Position numbers and translations under genes: made by a program. The notes under the pieces are model-generated. The model was not told the DNA's origin and did not search any database. It saw nothing but the letters and a program-made list of their open reading frames with translations. A stretch of 64,000 nt of DNA from Kocuria marina (lineage in GTDB: Bacteria > Actinomycetota > Actinomycetes > Actinomycetales > Micrococcaceae), in NCBI RefSeq assembly GCF_000786655.1, contig NZ_JROM01000021.1, positions 248,001-312,000 of the forward strand, given 5' to 3'. Positions 1-10,875 of this stretch are shown piece after piece (position 1 is the stretch's first letter; each line of letters begins with the position of its first letter).

Positions 1-2
1 TC

Positions 3-197
3 GCGTGGGTGCTCATCCTCGGCCAGGCGTCCGTCTCGGCGCACGCCCTGACCGCACTGGGGCCACGGAGCACGACGTCGCTCGCACCCTTGACGGCCCC
101 GGCGCCTCCCCCGCGGTGGGCGAAATGGGGTTCCGCGCGCACGGCAGATGAGCCCAGCGCGCCCGGCACCGCGGACCCGAGGCGGCCCGCCCCGTGA
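3..197 (+). pseudogene. Mrp antiporter subunit G remnant (3' end)
   Basis: The frame entering from the left edge reads a short hydrophobic stretch followed by VSAHALTALG, which resembles the end of the last membrane helix of MnhG/MrpG subunits (typically a PVSAHxL motif). The tail after it is Pro/Ala/Arg-rich and unlike a normal MnhG. The stop at 195-197 overlaps a GTG at 194 (GTGA), the usual coupling of adjacent Mrp genes, so the operon junction survives although the neighbours are broken. The 5' part lies outside the window. The family call rests on a short motif plus the Mrp-like context downstream. Confidence 0.45.
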
Positions 198-354
198 CCG
201 AACTCATCGCCCTCGACGTGGCCCTCGGCGTCGCCGTGCTCGCGACCACCGCGGCCACCGTGCTCCCCCGTGCGCAGCGTGCAGGCCATGTCCTTCCTGG
301 GTCTGGGGGGTGCTCATGATCCTCGTGTGGCTGCGGCTGAGCAGCTCGGACTCC
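194..354 (+). pseudogene. DUF4040/MbhD-like Mrp subunit, frameshifted
   Basis: Starting at GTG 194, one frame reads TELIALDVALGVAVLATTA, the typical start of DUF4040 subunits of Mrp/Mbh-type antiporters. Similarity then continues in a second frame (VRSVQAMSFLGLG, about 269-307) and a third (GVLMILVWLRLSSSD, about 304-352). The switches fall near a C run (about 264-269) and a G run (about 304-309), typical places for small indels. The gene is only about 50 codons long, is split by two frameshifts, and joins directly to a MrpB-like segment. It cannot make a normal subunit. Confidence 0.5.
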
Positions 355-1455
355 GGCGGTGCGTTTCAGTCCGGGGCTGTGCTGGCAGGCGCGCTCATCC
401 TGCTGCGCAGCGCCGGGGTGCCCCTGGACCGGCTGACCGGCCGGTGGCTACGGCCCCTGCTGATCGTGGGCATGATCGGTTTCATCCTGACCGGAACGCT
501 GATTGTCTCGCTCGGTAACGCGCGGCTGGGGTGGTCCCCGGAATGGTCCTTCGCGGCCATGCTCACCGTGGAGATCGCGCTGACCGCCGGGATCGTGCGC
601 GTGGTGGACGACGTGTACGGGATCAACGTGGCCTCGGAACTGGGCGTGCTCACCCCGTTGCTGATCGTCGCGTGCTTCACCATCCTGTACGGCTCCTACC
701 AGGCCCTGCGTCAGGAGGACCTCAAGAAGCGGCTCGCGTACTCCACCGTCTCGCAGGTGAGCTACGTGGTGGTCGGGATCTCCCTGGTCACGCTCGCGGG
801 CACCACGGGCGGTGTGGTGCACCTGGTGCACCAGGGACTCATGAAGATCACCCTGTTCTTCTGCGCGGGACTGTTCGCCGAGGTCCTGGGCATCACCAAG
901 CTCTCGCAGATGCACGGTCTGGGTCGGCGCATGCCGTGGACCTCCGCGGCCTTCACCGTGGGCGCTTTCGGCATGATCGGTCTGCCCGTGACCGCCGGTT
1001 TCGTGTCCAAGTGGATGCTGGGCCTGGGTGCCCTGGAGTCGGAACACCCCTGGGTCGTGGGCGTGCTGATCACCTCGTCTCTGCTCAACGCCATGTATTT
1101 CCTGCCGGCGGTCTACCACATGTGGTTCCGCGACCCCGCTGACCAGGATGCTTCCCCTGCGACGGCCGGGGACGACTCGGCTGCGGGGTCCGAAACCAGC
1201 ACCGCGGGGCCCGAGGACAGTTTGGCGACACCGTCCGAGGACGGCACCCCGGTGGCGTCGGACAGCAGCACCGCGACGTCCGGCGGCAGCACGGCCGCGC
1301 AGCCCGGTGCGACCGTCGTGATGCGGGAACCGGCCAGCCTGCTGGTGCCCACCGTGATCACCGCGGCCGCGTCCGTGTTCGTGGGTCTCGCGGCATCGCT
1401 CGAGTTCGCTCCGCTGCAGATCGCCCGCCAGGTCGCAGAGGGGGTGCTCGGCTGA
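355..1455 (+). pseudogene. MrpB-MrpD deletion fusion
   Basis: The segment opens with GGAFQSGAVLAGALILL, the signature of MnhB/MrpB subunits (usually GGGFQAGAV), and runs to about position 600. It then passes without a break into the C-terminal half of a MnhD/NuoN-type proton-translocating subunit: LRQEDLKKRLAYSTVSQ at about 715-765, then HQGLMKITLFF and GLPVTAGFVSKWMLG. The C-terminal part of MrpB is therefore fused in frame to the middle of MrpD, with mrpC and the first half of mrpD missing. A Ser/Thr/Gly-rich insert lies at about 1130-1320. The frame is still open (148-1455 overall), so a truncated membrane protein could be made, but it would lack half of the D-subunit channel. Confidence 0.6.
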
Positions 1456-2234
1456 TGCTCTTCGCCCTCACGTTCCTGGTCCCGATCGCGGTGGTCGCCG
1501 TCGTGGTGCTCGCGGGAGTGCTCCCGGCACAGCGCGCGGCGCCCGTGCGCCGCGGCGCCGCCCTCTGTGCCCCACTGGCCGCGGTGCCGGCCGGGCTGCT
1601 GGCGGTGTTCGGTGGCGGCGAGTCCGTGGACGTCCCGTGGTTGTTGTTCGGCACCCGCTTCTCAGTGGACGCCGTGGCCCGGCCCCTGTTGTCGATCGCC
1701 GCGCTGCTGTACGGCGGGTCCCTGCTGGCCCTGACGTAGCTCAAACTGCGCCACACCGAACGGCACCACGGTGCGCTCACCGCCTTCATGCTCTTGTCCT
1801 TCGTGGGCAACATCGGCACGTACCTGGCCGCCGTCGCTGGCGCCCCGCTGACCCCGGACGCGTTCGACACGCACGTGTCCAAGGAAGCCGTATCGCCCAT
1901 CTCCGTGCTGGGAGTGGGCCTGGACTCGATCCTGCCGCTCGTGGCCACCGGTTCCACCCTGCTGCTCATGCGGTTCACATGGCTGGTATGGACGGCGGAG
2001 CGCGATCCGCGCCGCAGGCCCGACGGCGAATTGGTCTCGTGGTTGCTCGTGGCCGCGGCGGGCATCGTGGTGCCGTGGCACGGGGGCTGGGGGTCGTTCT
2101 GGACCGCGGCCGCGCGCACGTAGCTCCGGCGCGCGGCGGGGACGCTCACGTTGCTCGGGTGGTTCTTGTGGCAGTCCGCGCGCGGCGGTGTGGACGTGGC
2201 GCTGCGCGCCGTGGACCCCGACCCGAAACTCTGA
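1455..2234 (+). pseudogene. second MrpD/NuoN-like subunit with two in-frame TAG stops
   Basis: The start ATG overlaps the previous stop (TGATG). The reading frame gives a membrane subunit of the NuoN/MrpD kind: MLFALTFLVPIAVVAVVV, then TRFSVDAVARPLLSIAALL. It is interrupted by TAG at 1737-1739 and again at 2121-2123, yet stays in one frame until TGA at 2232-2234. Both TAGs fall in hydrophobic stretches and could each be one G-to-A change from TGG. At about 260 codons it is roughly half the usual 450-500, and an N-terminal segment joins what looks like a C-terminal one, so an internal deletion is likely. Confidence 0.6.
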
Positions 2235-2366
2235 CCAGCGAACGCGCCACCGCCCATGCCCGCGGTGGTCACGGCACACGCATGATCGCGCATGAGTGAT
2301 CGGGGCAGTCATGATCGGACCGCCCCTCGGGAACGTCACCCCACCGGGGCGAACGCCGTACGAGGG

Positions 2367-2921
2367 TCAGTCCGCGCTGCGCCACGCGGGATCGCATGCG
2401 CAGCGGTCCCGGGTCCAGGTGTCGGAGATCAGCTCGAGGGTCTCGTCCCCCAGGGGGTTCACCCCGGGACCGGCCGCAAGGCTGTGGCCCACGAGCACGT
2501 GCAGGCACTTCACACGCGTGGGCATGCCGCCCGCGGAGATCCCCTCTATCTCCGGGACGTCGCCGATCCCCGCTTCCTCCCCGATCCGACGCCGCTGCTC
2601 CAGGTAGTGCTCGTGCGCGGCCCGGTACTGCTCGGCGAGTTCCGGGTCCTCGGTGATCCGGTCCGACATGCCGTGCATGGTGCCCTCGGCCTCGAGCCGG
2701 GACACCGCGGACGTGATGACCGGATGCGTGAGATAGAAGACCGTGGGGAAAGGGGAACCGTTGCTCAATCGGGGGGCCGTGGCCACGACCAGCGGGTTCC
2801 CGCACACGCAGCGCGCGGCGATCTCCACGACGTCCCGCGCGGGCCGACCCAGCTGGTGTCCCACCACGGTGCGGTCCTGATCGGTCACGGACGGGCGGTG
2901 TTCATGGGCCGCTGCGGTCAC
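2367..2921 (-). CDS. DUF501 family protein
   Basis: This 184-residue protein matches DUF501, a family of unknown function that in Actinobacteria regularly follows eno and ftsB. Visible family features are a Cys pair (CVC, residues 38-40), the central GMPTRVKCLHVLVGHSLA stretch, then GVNPLGDE and a C-terminal CAC. The conserved Cys and His residues suggest a metal site (inference). The start ATG overlaps the ftsB stop (ATGA), so translation is probably coupled to ftsB. In related genomes a ppx/gppA gene often follows DUF501; here the next DNA downstream is the decayed Mrp cluster on the other strand. Confidence 0.85.
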   Translation of the reverse strand: MTAAAHEHRPSVTDQDRTVVGHQLGRPARDVVEIAARCVCGNPLVVATAPRLSNGSPFPTVFYLTHPVITSAVSRLEAEGTMHGMSDRITEDPELAEQYRAAHEHYLEQRRRIGEEAGIGDVPEIEGISAGGMPTRVKCLHVLVGHSLAAGPGVNPLGDETLELISDTWTRDRCACDPAWRSAD

Positions 2922-3547
2922 TGATTGCCACTTCCTCGGGTCTGCGGTTCAAGGGTGATCTGTTCGGGCGGGTACGCGGAGTCCACCACGGACTGCCACA
3001 GCCCGTCCGCCCACGCGGGCTTGCCGGCCTCGACCTGCTCGGCGGAGGACTCGACGCTCTGGCGCACGCCCGGTTGCGCGCCGAGCACCAGGTAGGCGTT
3101 CTCCCCCGGCATCACGTAGGACATCCGCTCACGCGCTTGTTGCTCCACGTAGGAGTCGTCCGCCCACAGTTGTTCCTCGTGCTTGAGCTGCTGTTGTCGC
3201 TCTTGTTCGTGGGCGATGCTCTGCTGCAGCGCGGAGATCTGCGCGCGCTGGTCGAAGAAGATCTTGGTGGTGGGCGCGGCCAGGAACACGATGAGCGTGG
3301 CCACCACGATCAGGGCCACGAGGCGCCCGTTGAACGAGTGGGCGGGTGTGGGGGCCGCGAGCGTCGACGAGCCGCCAGCGCTGTCCTGGGAGGGGGTGTC
3401 CCTCAGCGAGTCCCGTTTCGCGGACCGTTGCGTATCCCGCGGAGGGTTGCGCCGAGCGTCCCGCGAGCGCCCGCCGCGCGGTTCGCGCGGGGTGTCGTCA
3501 GCGGGTTCGGGGCCCATACGGGGGATCCGCGGGCGGGGTCCGACCAT
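2918..3547 (-). CDS. ftsB: septum formation initiator FtsB/DivIC
   Basis: FtsB/DivIC is a bitopic divisome protein that pairs with FtsL and FtsQ at the septum. The 209-residue product has a long basic, Pro/Arg-rich cytoplasmic tail (1-74), one membrane segment (about 76-92, LVALIVVATLIVFLAA), and a Gln/Glu-rich coiled coil (about 97-128). The family's conserved W-x-D-x-x-YVEQQARERM region follows (128-142), then YVMPGE. The long tail is typical of actinobacterial versions. A GGGAGG Shine-Dalgarno precedes the chosen ATG. It lies downstream of eno and overlaps DUF501 by four bases. Confidence 0.88.
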   Translation of the reverse strand: MVGPRPRIPRMGPEPADDTPREPRGGRSRDARRNPPRDTQRSAKRDSLRDTPSQDSAGGSSTLAAPTPAHSFNGRLVALIVVATLIVFLAAPTTKIFFDQRAQISALQQSIAHEQERQQQLKHEEQLWADDSYVEQQARERMSYVMPGENAYLVLGAQPGVRQSVESSAEQVEAGKPAWADGLWQSVVDSAYPPEQITLEPQTRGSGNQ

Positions 3548-3600
3548 GGGTGCCTCCCGGGTGACGTGGGTGGTTCGTGCTCGGTCAGTCTACCCGCAGC

Positions 3601-3641
3601 ACGACGCCGCCCGGCCCCGGGAACGGGGCGAGCGGCGTCGT
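3601..3641 (-). terminator. GCGGCGTCGT-type hairpin after eno
   Basis: ACGACGCCGC (3601-3610) pairs perfectly with GCGGCGTCGT (3632-3641), and an inner GCCCC/GGGGC stem extends it. The hairpin sits between the eno stop (3682) and the ftsB start (3547), so it probably ends or attenuates eno transcription. There is no T run. The same stem sequence recurs after other genes in this window. Confidence 0.65.
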
Positions 3642-3681
3642 CGTCAGGGAACCCACGGCGGCACGGGGGCCGCCGCACAGC

Positions 3682-6003
<2,322 letters not shown>

Positions 6004-6007
<4 letters not shown>

Positions 6008-7179
6008 GCGTCCTCACCCGTCACGTGGCGTTCGAGCCATTCCTGATAGACCCGCGGCACGAACGCCGCGCGGGCCGCGTTGCGCTGCACCGCGACCAGA
6101 TCGGCCTCGTCCCACCCCGCCTGCTCACGCAACAGCTCGAGCTCGTTGCCCACGGAGGTGTCGCTCATGAGCCGGTTGTCCGGGGAGATCGTGACCGCGA
6201 AGCCGTGCCGCAGCAACCGGGTTGCGGGGTGGTGGGCGATGTCCTCCCCCCACACCGCGCTCGCACCGGTCTGCAGGTTGGAACACGGGCAGACCTCCAG
6301 GGCGATCCTGCGGTCGCGGATCCATCGGGACAGCGGCGACTGCGCGTCGGGGTCCTCGTCGAGCAATCGCACGCCGTGACCCAGGCGCAGAGCGCGCCCG
6401 GCGGTGAGCGCATCCGCCATGGACCCCGCGCCATCCGCCTCCCCCGCGTGCAGCGTCACGGGGATGAAGTTCTCCGCGAGCAGGTCCAAAGCCGCGCGGT
6501 GGTCCGAGGCGGGGAAACCGCGTTCGGGTCCGGCGAGGTCGAACGCGACCACGGACCCCGGCTCGGGTTCGCCGGGGACGCCCCCGTGCGCCGTCGTGGT
6601 GTCAGACGCCGCGTGGTCGGAGGCTGCATGATCCGACGCCGCGGCACGCACGCGGCGCACCACGAGCTCGGCGATCTCGAGTGAGCGGTCCAGGTGGCGC
6701 ATGGCGCACAGGATCTGCACGACCGAGAGGTGACCGCCCGCGGCCTTGACCTCGGCCACGCCCTCGGCGAGACCGGCCTGCACGGCGTCCACGGCGGCGT
6801 CGAGCGTGAGCCCACCGGCCACGTGCTGTTCCGGGGCCCAGCGCACTTCCGCGTGCACGATCCCGTCCGCCGCGCAGTCCGCGACGTACTCACGGGCCAC
6901 CCGGCGCAGCGCGTCCGCGGTCTGGGTCACGGCCACGGTGTGCGCGAAGGTCTCGAGGTAGCGCTCCAGGCTGCCCGAGTTCGCGCTGTCCCGGAACCAG
7001 CGACCGAGTGCGGTGGGGTCCGTGGCGGGCAGCTCATGGCCGATCCCAGCGGCGAGGTCGATGATCGTGGCCGGTCGCAGCGCGCCGTCCAGGTGATCGT
7101 GCAGACAGATTCGGCGGTGTGGCCCGAGGCCCCCGTCCGTGGTGCGGGCGGGGGCCTCGGGAGTGGTTCTCGTGGTCAT
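6004..7179 (-). CDS. add: adenosine deaminase
   Basis: It deaminates adenosine (or deoxyadenosine) to inosine in purine salvage, with one catalytic Zn2+. The 391-residue protein shows the metal-binding HDHLDG near residues 27-32, a HAGEADG motif with the third His and catalytic Glu, and GHGVRL. ISPDNRLMSDTS lies at the last metal Asp, where many homologues have a TDDP-type motif. An unusual Ala/Ser/Asp/His insert with a tandem SDHAASDHAASD lies at about 185-205. The gene begins three bases after the preceding CDS and overlaps mazG. The nearby nucleoside importer and cdd fit a salvage module. Confidence 0.92.
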
Positions 7180-7182
7180 GGA

Positions 7183-8868
7183 TCAGTAGTTCCAGTCCTG
7201 CAGTGCCTCGTTGACGTGCTCCGGGATGTTGGAGCCGGTGCGCGGGTACATCCGCAGCTCCTCGAGGTAGTTCTGCCCCGGCAGACGCTGCTCGTAGCGC
7301 ACGAAGGCCTCCTCGTCCGAGTAGTCGAACGTGACCTCGGGCGGAACGCCCGGGCGGAAGCGGAACATCATGGCCAGCGGTGCGCCGGAGCCCTCCACGT
7401 AGGAGTCGTCCTTGAGCTCCTGGACCTTGAGCAGGTCCTCGGGGACCAACTCGAAGGTCGGGCGCTGATCCCAGAACCCGTTGAGGCGCACGTGGGTCAG
7501 GGCGTCATAATAGGTGCCCAGGGCGCGCACGCGGATCAGCACGGTGGAGACGTCCCGCGCGGTGCCCTCGGAATCGAACAGGTGCCGCTGCGCGTCCGCC
7601 AGCCGCGAGATCACGTCGCCCATGGTCAGCGCGAGGTTGCCGGGGGCCAACGCGTCCGGGTCGAGTCCCTGCTCCGGCTCGGCCCCGCGGTACGACGGCG
7701 CCACGTCCGTGGCGAGCGCGACCTGCGGTGCGCTCGCGGGGTCGTCCTCGGTGTCCCCGGCGGGTGCGGCCGGAACCAGGTTCTCGGCGGGCTCCGTGCC
7801 GAACTCGGACTCGTCCACGTGGGCCGGGAGGTCCTCGGGGCTGGACTCATCGTTCTCGGTGGCCCGTTCCTCGGTCGCGTCGATCACCTCGGGACGATCC
7901 TCGGTGGTCTGCGCGACGGGCTCGGCGTCGAGGGCCGACTCCCGCTGCTCGAACTGTCCCCGCTCGTCGAGCGGCTCCGATCGCTGGAGCTGCTCGGCCT
8001 CTTCCTGCTGCGCCGTGAGCTCGGCGGCATCCCGATCGGCCACCGCGGGCGTTTCGAGGGACTCGTCCTGCACGACCGGGGCCGCGGGCTCGGACTGCTC
8101 GTGCTCCACAACGGGCGCGGGGTCGGTGTCCTCCGCGACCACGGGGACCGCGTGACCGGCCGTGAGCACCTCGCCGTCCTCGGCGGGTTCGCTCGGCCCA
8201 TGCTCGGGCACCACCCGCACGGCATCGTCGTCGACCTGGGCGGTGTCAGCCGGGACTGCCCCGGCGGCGGGCCGGGAGTCCTCGGCGGGCGCGCCGTCGA
8301 CGACGGAGGCCCCGGCCACCGGGTCATGCTGCGACGCCTCCGCCGGGGCACCGTGCACGTACTGCTCCGTGCGGGACTCTCCGTTGGGGAAGTCGTAGGT
8401 CACGGTGATCTCGCGCTGCCCGTCGTGCGGGTTGGCGGCGATCAGGTCCAGCTGACGCCACGGCCCCACGGGGGTGTTCATGGCCTGGGTGTAGAGATCC
8501 GCGACGTCGTCGAACAGGGGCGAGCCCTGGTCCACGGTGCCGTTCTCGACCTCGTCCTGGGCATCCCCGACGGCCTGGCGGGTCTGGTGCGTCATGATGT
8601 TGCCCGACTGCACGAGGGTCAGCCGCGCACGGTCCGCGCCGCGGGACAGCAACAGCTCCACGAGGTTGCGCAGCGCACCGGACTCCGGCAGGGCGACTGC
8701 GTTCGGATCATGACGACGCGGCGCGTTCTCCTGCGCCTGCTGCGGTGCCTCGGGAGCGCCCTGCCCGCTCTGCGGAGCGGCCGCAGGGTCGACGGGGCGG
8801 GCGCCGGGAGCCGGCTGGGGTGTCGGGATGTCGTTCTTCTTGCTGCGGAACAGATCTCTCAGACCCAC
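7183..8868 (-). CDS. hypothetical protein, two similar end domains and a long acidic linker
   Basis: I do not recognise this 561-residue protein with certainty. Residues 60-172 and 412-561 look like two copies of one fold: each has a helix-rich start, then a strand pattern ITVTYDF...YVHG or VTFDYSD...RLPG. The pattern recalls YezG/DUF600-type immunity proteins, but that is inference. Residues 173-410 are low-complexity, rich in Glu, Asp, Pro and Ala, and probably disordered. There is no signal peptide or membrane segment. GTG 8868 (GLRDLFRSKK) was chosen because GGAAGG precedes it and the upstream frame is Arg-rich and not protein-like. It sits between cdd and add. Confidence 0.8.
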   Translation of the reverse strand: MGLRDLFRSKKNDIPTPQPAPGARPVDPAAAPQSGQGAPEAPQQAQENAPRRHDPNAVALPESGALRNLVELLLSRGADRARLTLVQSGNIMTHQTRQAVGDAQDEVENGTVDQGSPLFDDVADLYTQAMNTPVGPWRQLDLIAANPHDGQREITVTYDFPNGESRTEQYVHGAPAEASQHDPVAGASVVDGAPAEDSRPAAGAVPADTAQVDDDAVRVVPEHGPSEPAEDGEVLTAGHAVPVVAEDTDPAPVVEHEQSEPAAPVVQDESLETPAVADRDAAELTAQQEEAEQLQRSEPLDERGQFEQRESALDAEPVAQTTEDRPEVIDATEERATENDESSPEDLPAHVDESEFGTEPAENLVPAAPAGDTEDDPASAPQVALATDVAPSYRGAEPEQGLDPDALAPGNLALTMGDVISRLADAQRHLFDSEGTARDVSTVLIRVRALGTYYDALTHVRLNGFWDQRPTFELVPEDLLKVQELKDDSYVEGSGAPLAMMFRFRPGVPPEVTFDYSDEEAFVRYEQRLPGQNYLEELRMYPRTGSNIPEHVNEALQDWNY

Positions 8869-8993
8869 GTGTTCGTTTCCCTTCCAGAGCCGGGCTTGGT
8901 TTCCTGCAAAGTATAGGTGGCGCGGACTCCACGGATACCGGGAACCGGGCCCGTGCGCCGGTCCGTGACGGGCTCGACGTCGCTCCGCCCCGG

Positions 8994-9401
8994 TTACAGG
9001 TTCTCCGGCCCGAACGCGTCCGGGAGCACCTGGTCCATGGTGCGGACCCCGCTGACCGTGAGCAGTTCCATCCCCGGGGCCCGGTGTTCGTAGAGCAGCT
9101 GCCGGCAGCGCCCGCACGGCATGAGCACCTCTCCGTGACCGTCCACGCACACGAACGCCACGAGCTTGCCCCCGCCGGACATGAACAGCGCGCTCACCAT
9201 GGAGCACTCGGCGCACAGGGTCACCCCGTAGGACGCGTTCTCGATGTTCGCGCCCGTGACCACGCGGCCGTCATCCACGAGTGCGGCCGCCCCCACCGGG
9301 TATCGGGAGTACGGCGAGTAGGAGTGGGCCAGGGCGTCCGTGGCGGCACGCTGCAGTTCGCGCCACGTGGCCTCGTCCACCGGGTTGCGGGTGTCACTCA
9401 T
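8994..9401 (-). CDS. cdd: cytidine deaminase
   Basis: It deaminates cytidine and deoxycytidine to uridine forms in pyrimidine salvage. The 135-residue length fits the homotetrameric class. Zn ligands are visible as Cys63 in the CAEC motif (catalytic Glu65) and Cys96 and Cys99 in PCGRC. The substrate-binding stretch is SPYSRYPVGAAAL, and GANIENASYG is conserved. An AAGGA-type Shine-Dalgarno precedes the ATG. The gene lies 142 bases downstream of the nucleoside importer, separated from it by a large hairpin, so it may depend on read-through or on its own promoter. Confidence 0.95.
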   Translation of the reverse strand: MSDTRNPVDEATWRELQRAATDALAHSYSPYSRYPVGAAALVDDGRVVTGANIENASYGVTLCAECSMVSALFMSGGGKLVAFVCVDGHGEVLMPCGRCRQLLYEHRAPGMELLTVSGVRTMDQVLPDAFGPENL

Positions 9402-9483
9402 GATCCTTGCCTCTCCTCGTCGCTCGAACGTCAGAATTGCTCGGTTCTGGAACTGCTCGGTCTCGCGTTTGCACCAACGGTCG

Positions 9484-9527
9484 ACGACGCCGCGTGGCCA
9501 TGCGAGCGGCGCATGCGCCGGCGTCGT
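9484..9527 (-). terminator. GGCGTCGT-type hairpin after the nucleoside permease
   Basis: ACGACGCC (9484-9491) pairs with GGCGTCGT (9520-9527), with an inner CATGCG/CGCATG stem (9499-9504 and 9510-9515). It lies 17 bases after the permease stop and before cdd, so it probably ends the importer operon or lowers expression of cdd. It belongs to the recurrent stem family of this window. Confidence 0.6.
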
Positions 9528-9543
9528 CGTACGGTGGTGCGCG

Positions 9544-10875
9544 TCATTCCTTGGTGTACGGCTCGCCCGAGGCGGCCGGGCCGCGGGAACGGCCCACGAG
9601 ACCCGCCACCGCGAGGATCGTGACCACGTACGGCAGCATGGCCAGGAACTGGCTGGGCACAGGGGTGCCCAGGAAGGACAGGATGGATTCCAGGTTGGAT
9701 GCGAAACCGAACAGCAGGGACGCGAGCAGCGCCCCCACGGGGTTCCAGCGACCGAAGATCAGCGCGGCCAGGGCGATGTACCCGGCGCCCGCGGTCATAT
9801 CGCGCGTGAACGCGGAGACCGAGACGAGCGTGTAGAACGCCCCGCCCAGACCGGCCACGGCACCGCCCAACAACACGTTGCGCACGCGCAGCGCATTCAC
9901 CGAGACACCCAGGGTGTCCGCGGCCTTGGGGTGCTCCCCCACCGCGCGGGTACGCAGACCCCATCGGGTCCGGTACAGCGCGAACCACACCACGATCACC
10001 GCGAGGTACATGATGTAGCCGATCACCGACTGGTCGAACAGCACGGGACCCACCACGGGGATCTCGGCGAGGACCGGGATGCGCACGTGCGGCAAGCGGT
10101 CCGGTGCGTTGAAGGACGCGGCGTTGGGCTCGAGCACGGTCGCGAAGAGGAACCCGGTCAGGCCGGAGACGAGCACGTTGAGCACCACGCCCACGATCAC
10201 CTGGTTCACGCGGTAGCGGATCGCGAACAGCGCGAGCACGGCGGCGACCAGCACCGCTCCCAGCATCGCCGCGAGCAGACCCACCCAGGGGTTGCCGGCC
10301 ACGGTCCCGGCGACCGCGGCGGAGAACGCACCGAAGAGCAGCTGGGCCTCGATCGCGATGTTCACCACGCCCGAGCGCTCACACAGCAGACCGCCCAAGG
10401 AACCGAAAACGAGCGGCGTGGCGAGTGCCACGGACCCGGCGAGCAACGCCGTGATGGAGATGCTGGGCGTCTGGGCGGTGCCCACGATCCACACCAGGAA
10501 CCCGGTCACGAAGAAGAAACCGGCCACGATCACCGCCCAGCGCGGCAGCTTGCGCGCCTGCACGGCCGCGTACACCGCGAGGGCGGCGAGCACGATCGTG
10601 ACTACCCAACCGTAGGGGGCGGAGGGCACGGAGACGTCGGGCAGGCGGATGGCACCGCCGTCATTCGAGAACCGGAAGTCCACCCTCTGCCCGGAGGCGT
10701 TCAGCGCGAAGACGATCAGGGACACGAGCGCCAGGACACCCAGGCCGATCGCGGGCCGCAGGGTCCGCACACCCACGGCGCGGTTCGCGGCGGAGGTGGC
10801 CAGAGCGGCTTCGGGCGGGTGCTCCGGAGATCCGGACGAAGGACCGGAGGACTGCGAAGTGATAGCGGTACTCAC
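9544..10875 (-). CDS. nucleoside ABC transporter permease (second)
   Basis: Integral membrane subunit of a BMP-type nucleoside importer (YufQ/NupC/RbsC-like). The 443-residue protein carries about ten hydrophobic segments after a Ser/Pro-rich N-terminus. The conserved loop FGSLGGLLCERSGVVNIAIE is the family signature, and RAVGEHPKAADTLGVSV is the cytoplasmic coupling region. GTG 10875 overlaps the stop of the first permease (GTGA), so the two permeases are made together. The downstream hairpin closes the operon. The nucleoside call rests on family resemblance plus the neighbouring cdd and add. Confidence 0.87.
   Translation of the reverse strand: MSTAITSQSSGPSSGSPEHPPEAALATSAANRAVGVRTLRPAIGLGVLALVSLIVFALNASGQRVDFRFSNDGGAIRLPDVSVPSAPYGWVVTIVLAALAVYAAVQARKLPRWAVIVAGFFFVTGFLVWIVGTAQTPSISITALLAGSVALATPLVFGSLGGLLCERSGVVNIAIEAQLLFGAFSAAVAGTVAGNPWVGLLAAMLGAVLVAAVLALFAIRYRVNQVIVGVVLNVLVSGLTGFLFATVLEPNAASFNAPDRLPHVRIPVLAEIPVVGPVLFDQSVIGYIMYLAVIVVWFALYRTRWGLRTRAVGEHPKAADTLGVSVNALRVRNVLLGGAVAGLGGAFYTLVSVSAFTRDMTAGAGYIALAALIFGRWNPVGALLASLLFGFASNLESILSFLGTPVPSQFLAMLPYVVTILAVAGLVGRSRGPAASGEPYTKE

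Noticed and set aside
1788-2123. Separate small membrane protein gene
   Set aside because: It is in the same frame as 1455-1739 and continues its similarity; it is the middle of a stop-interrupted pseudogene, not its own gene.
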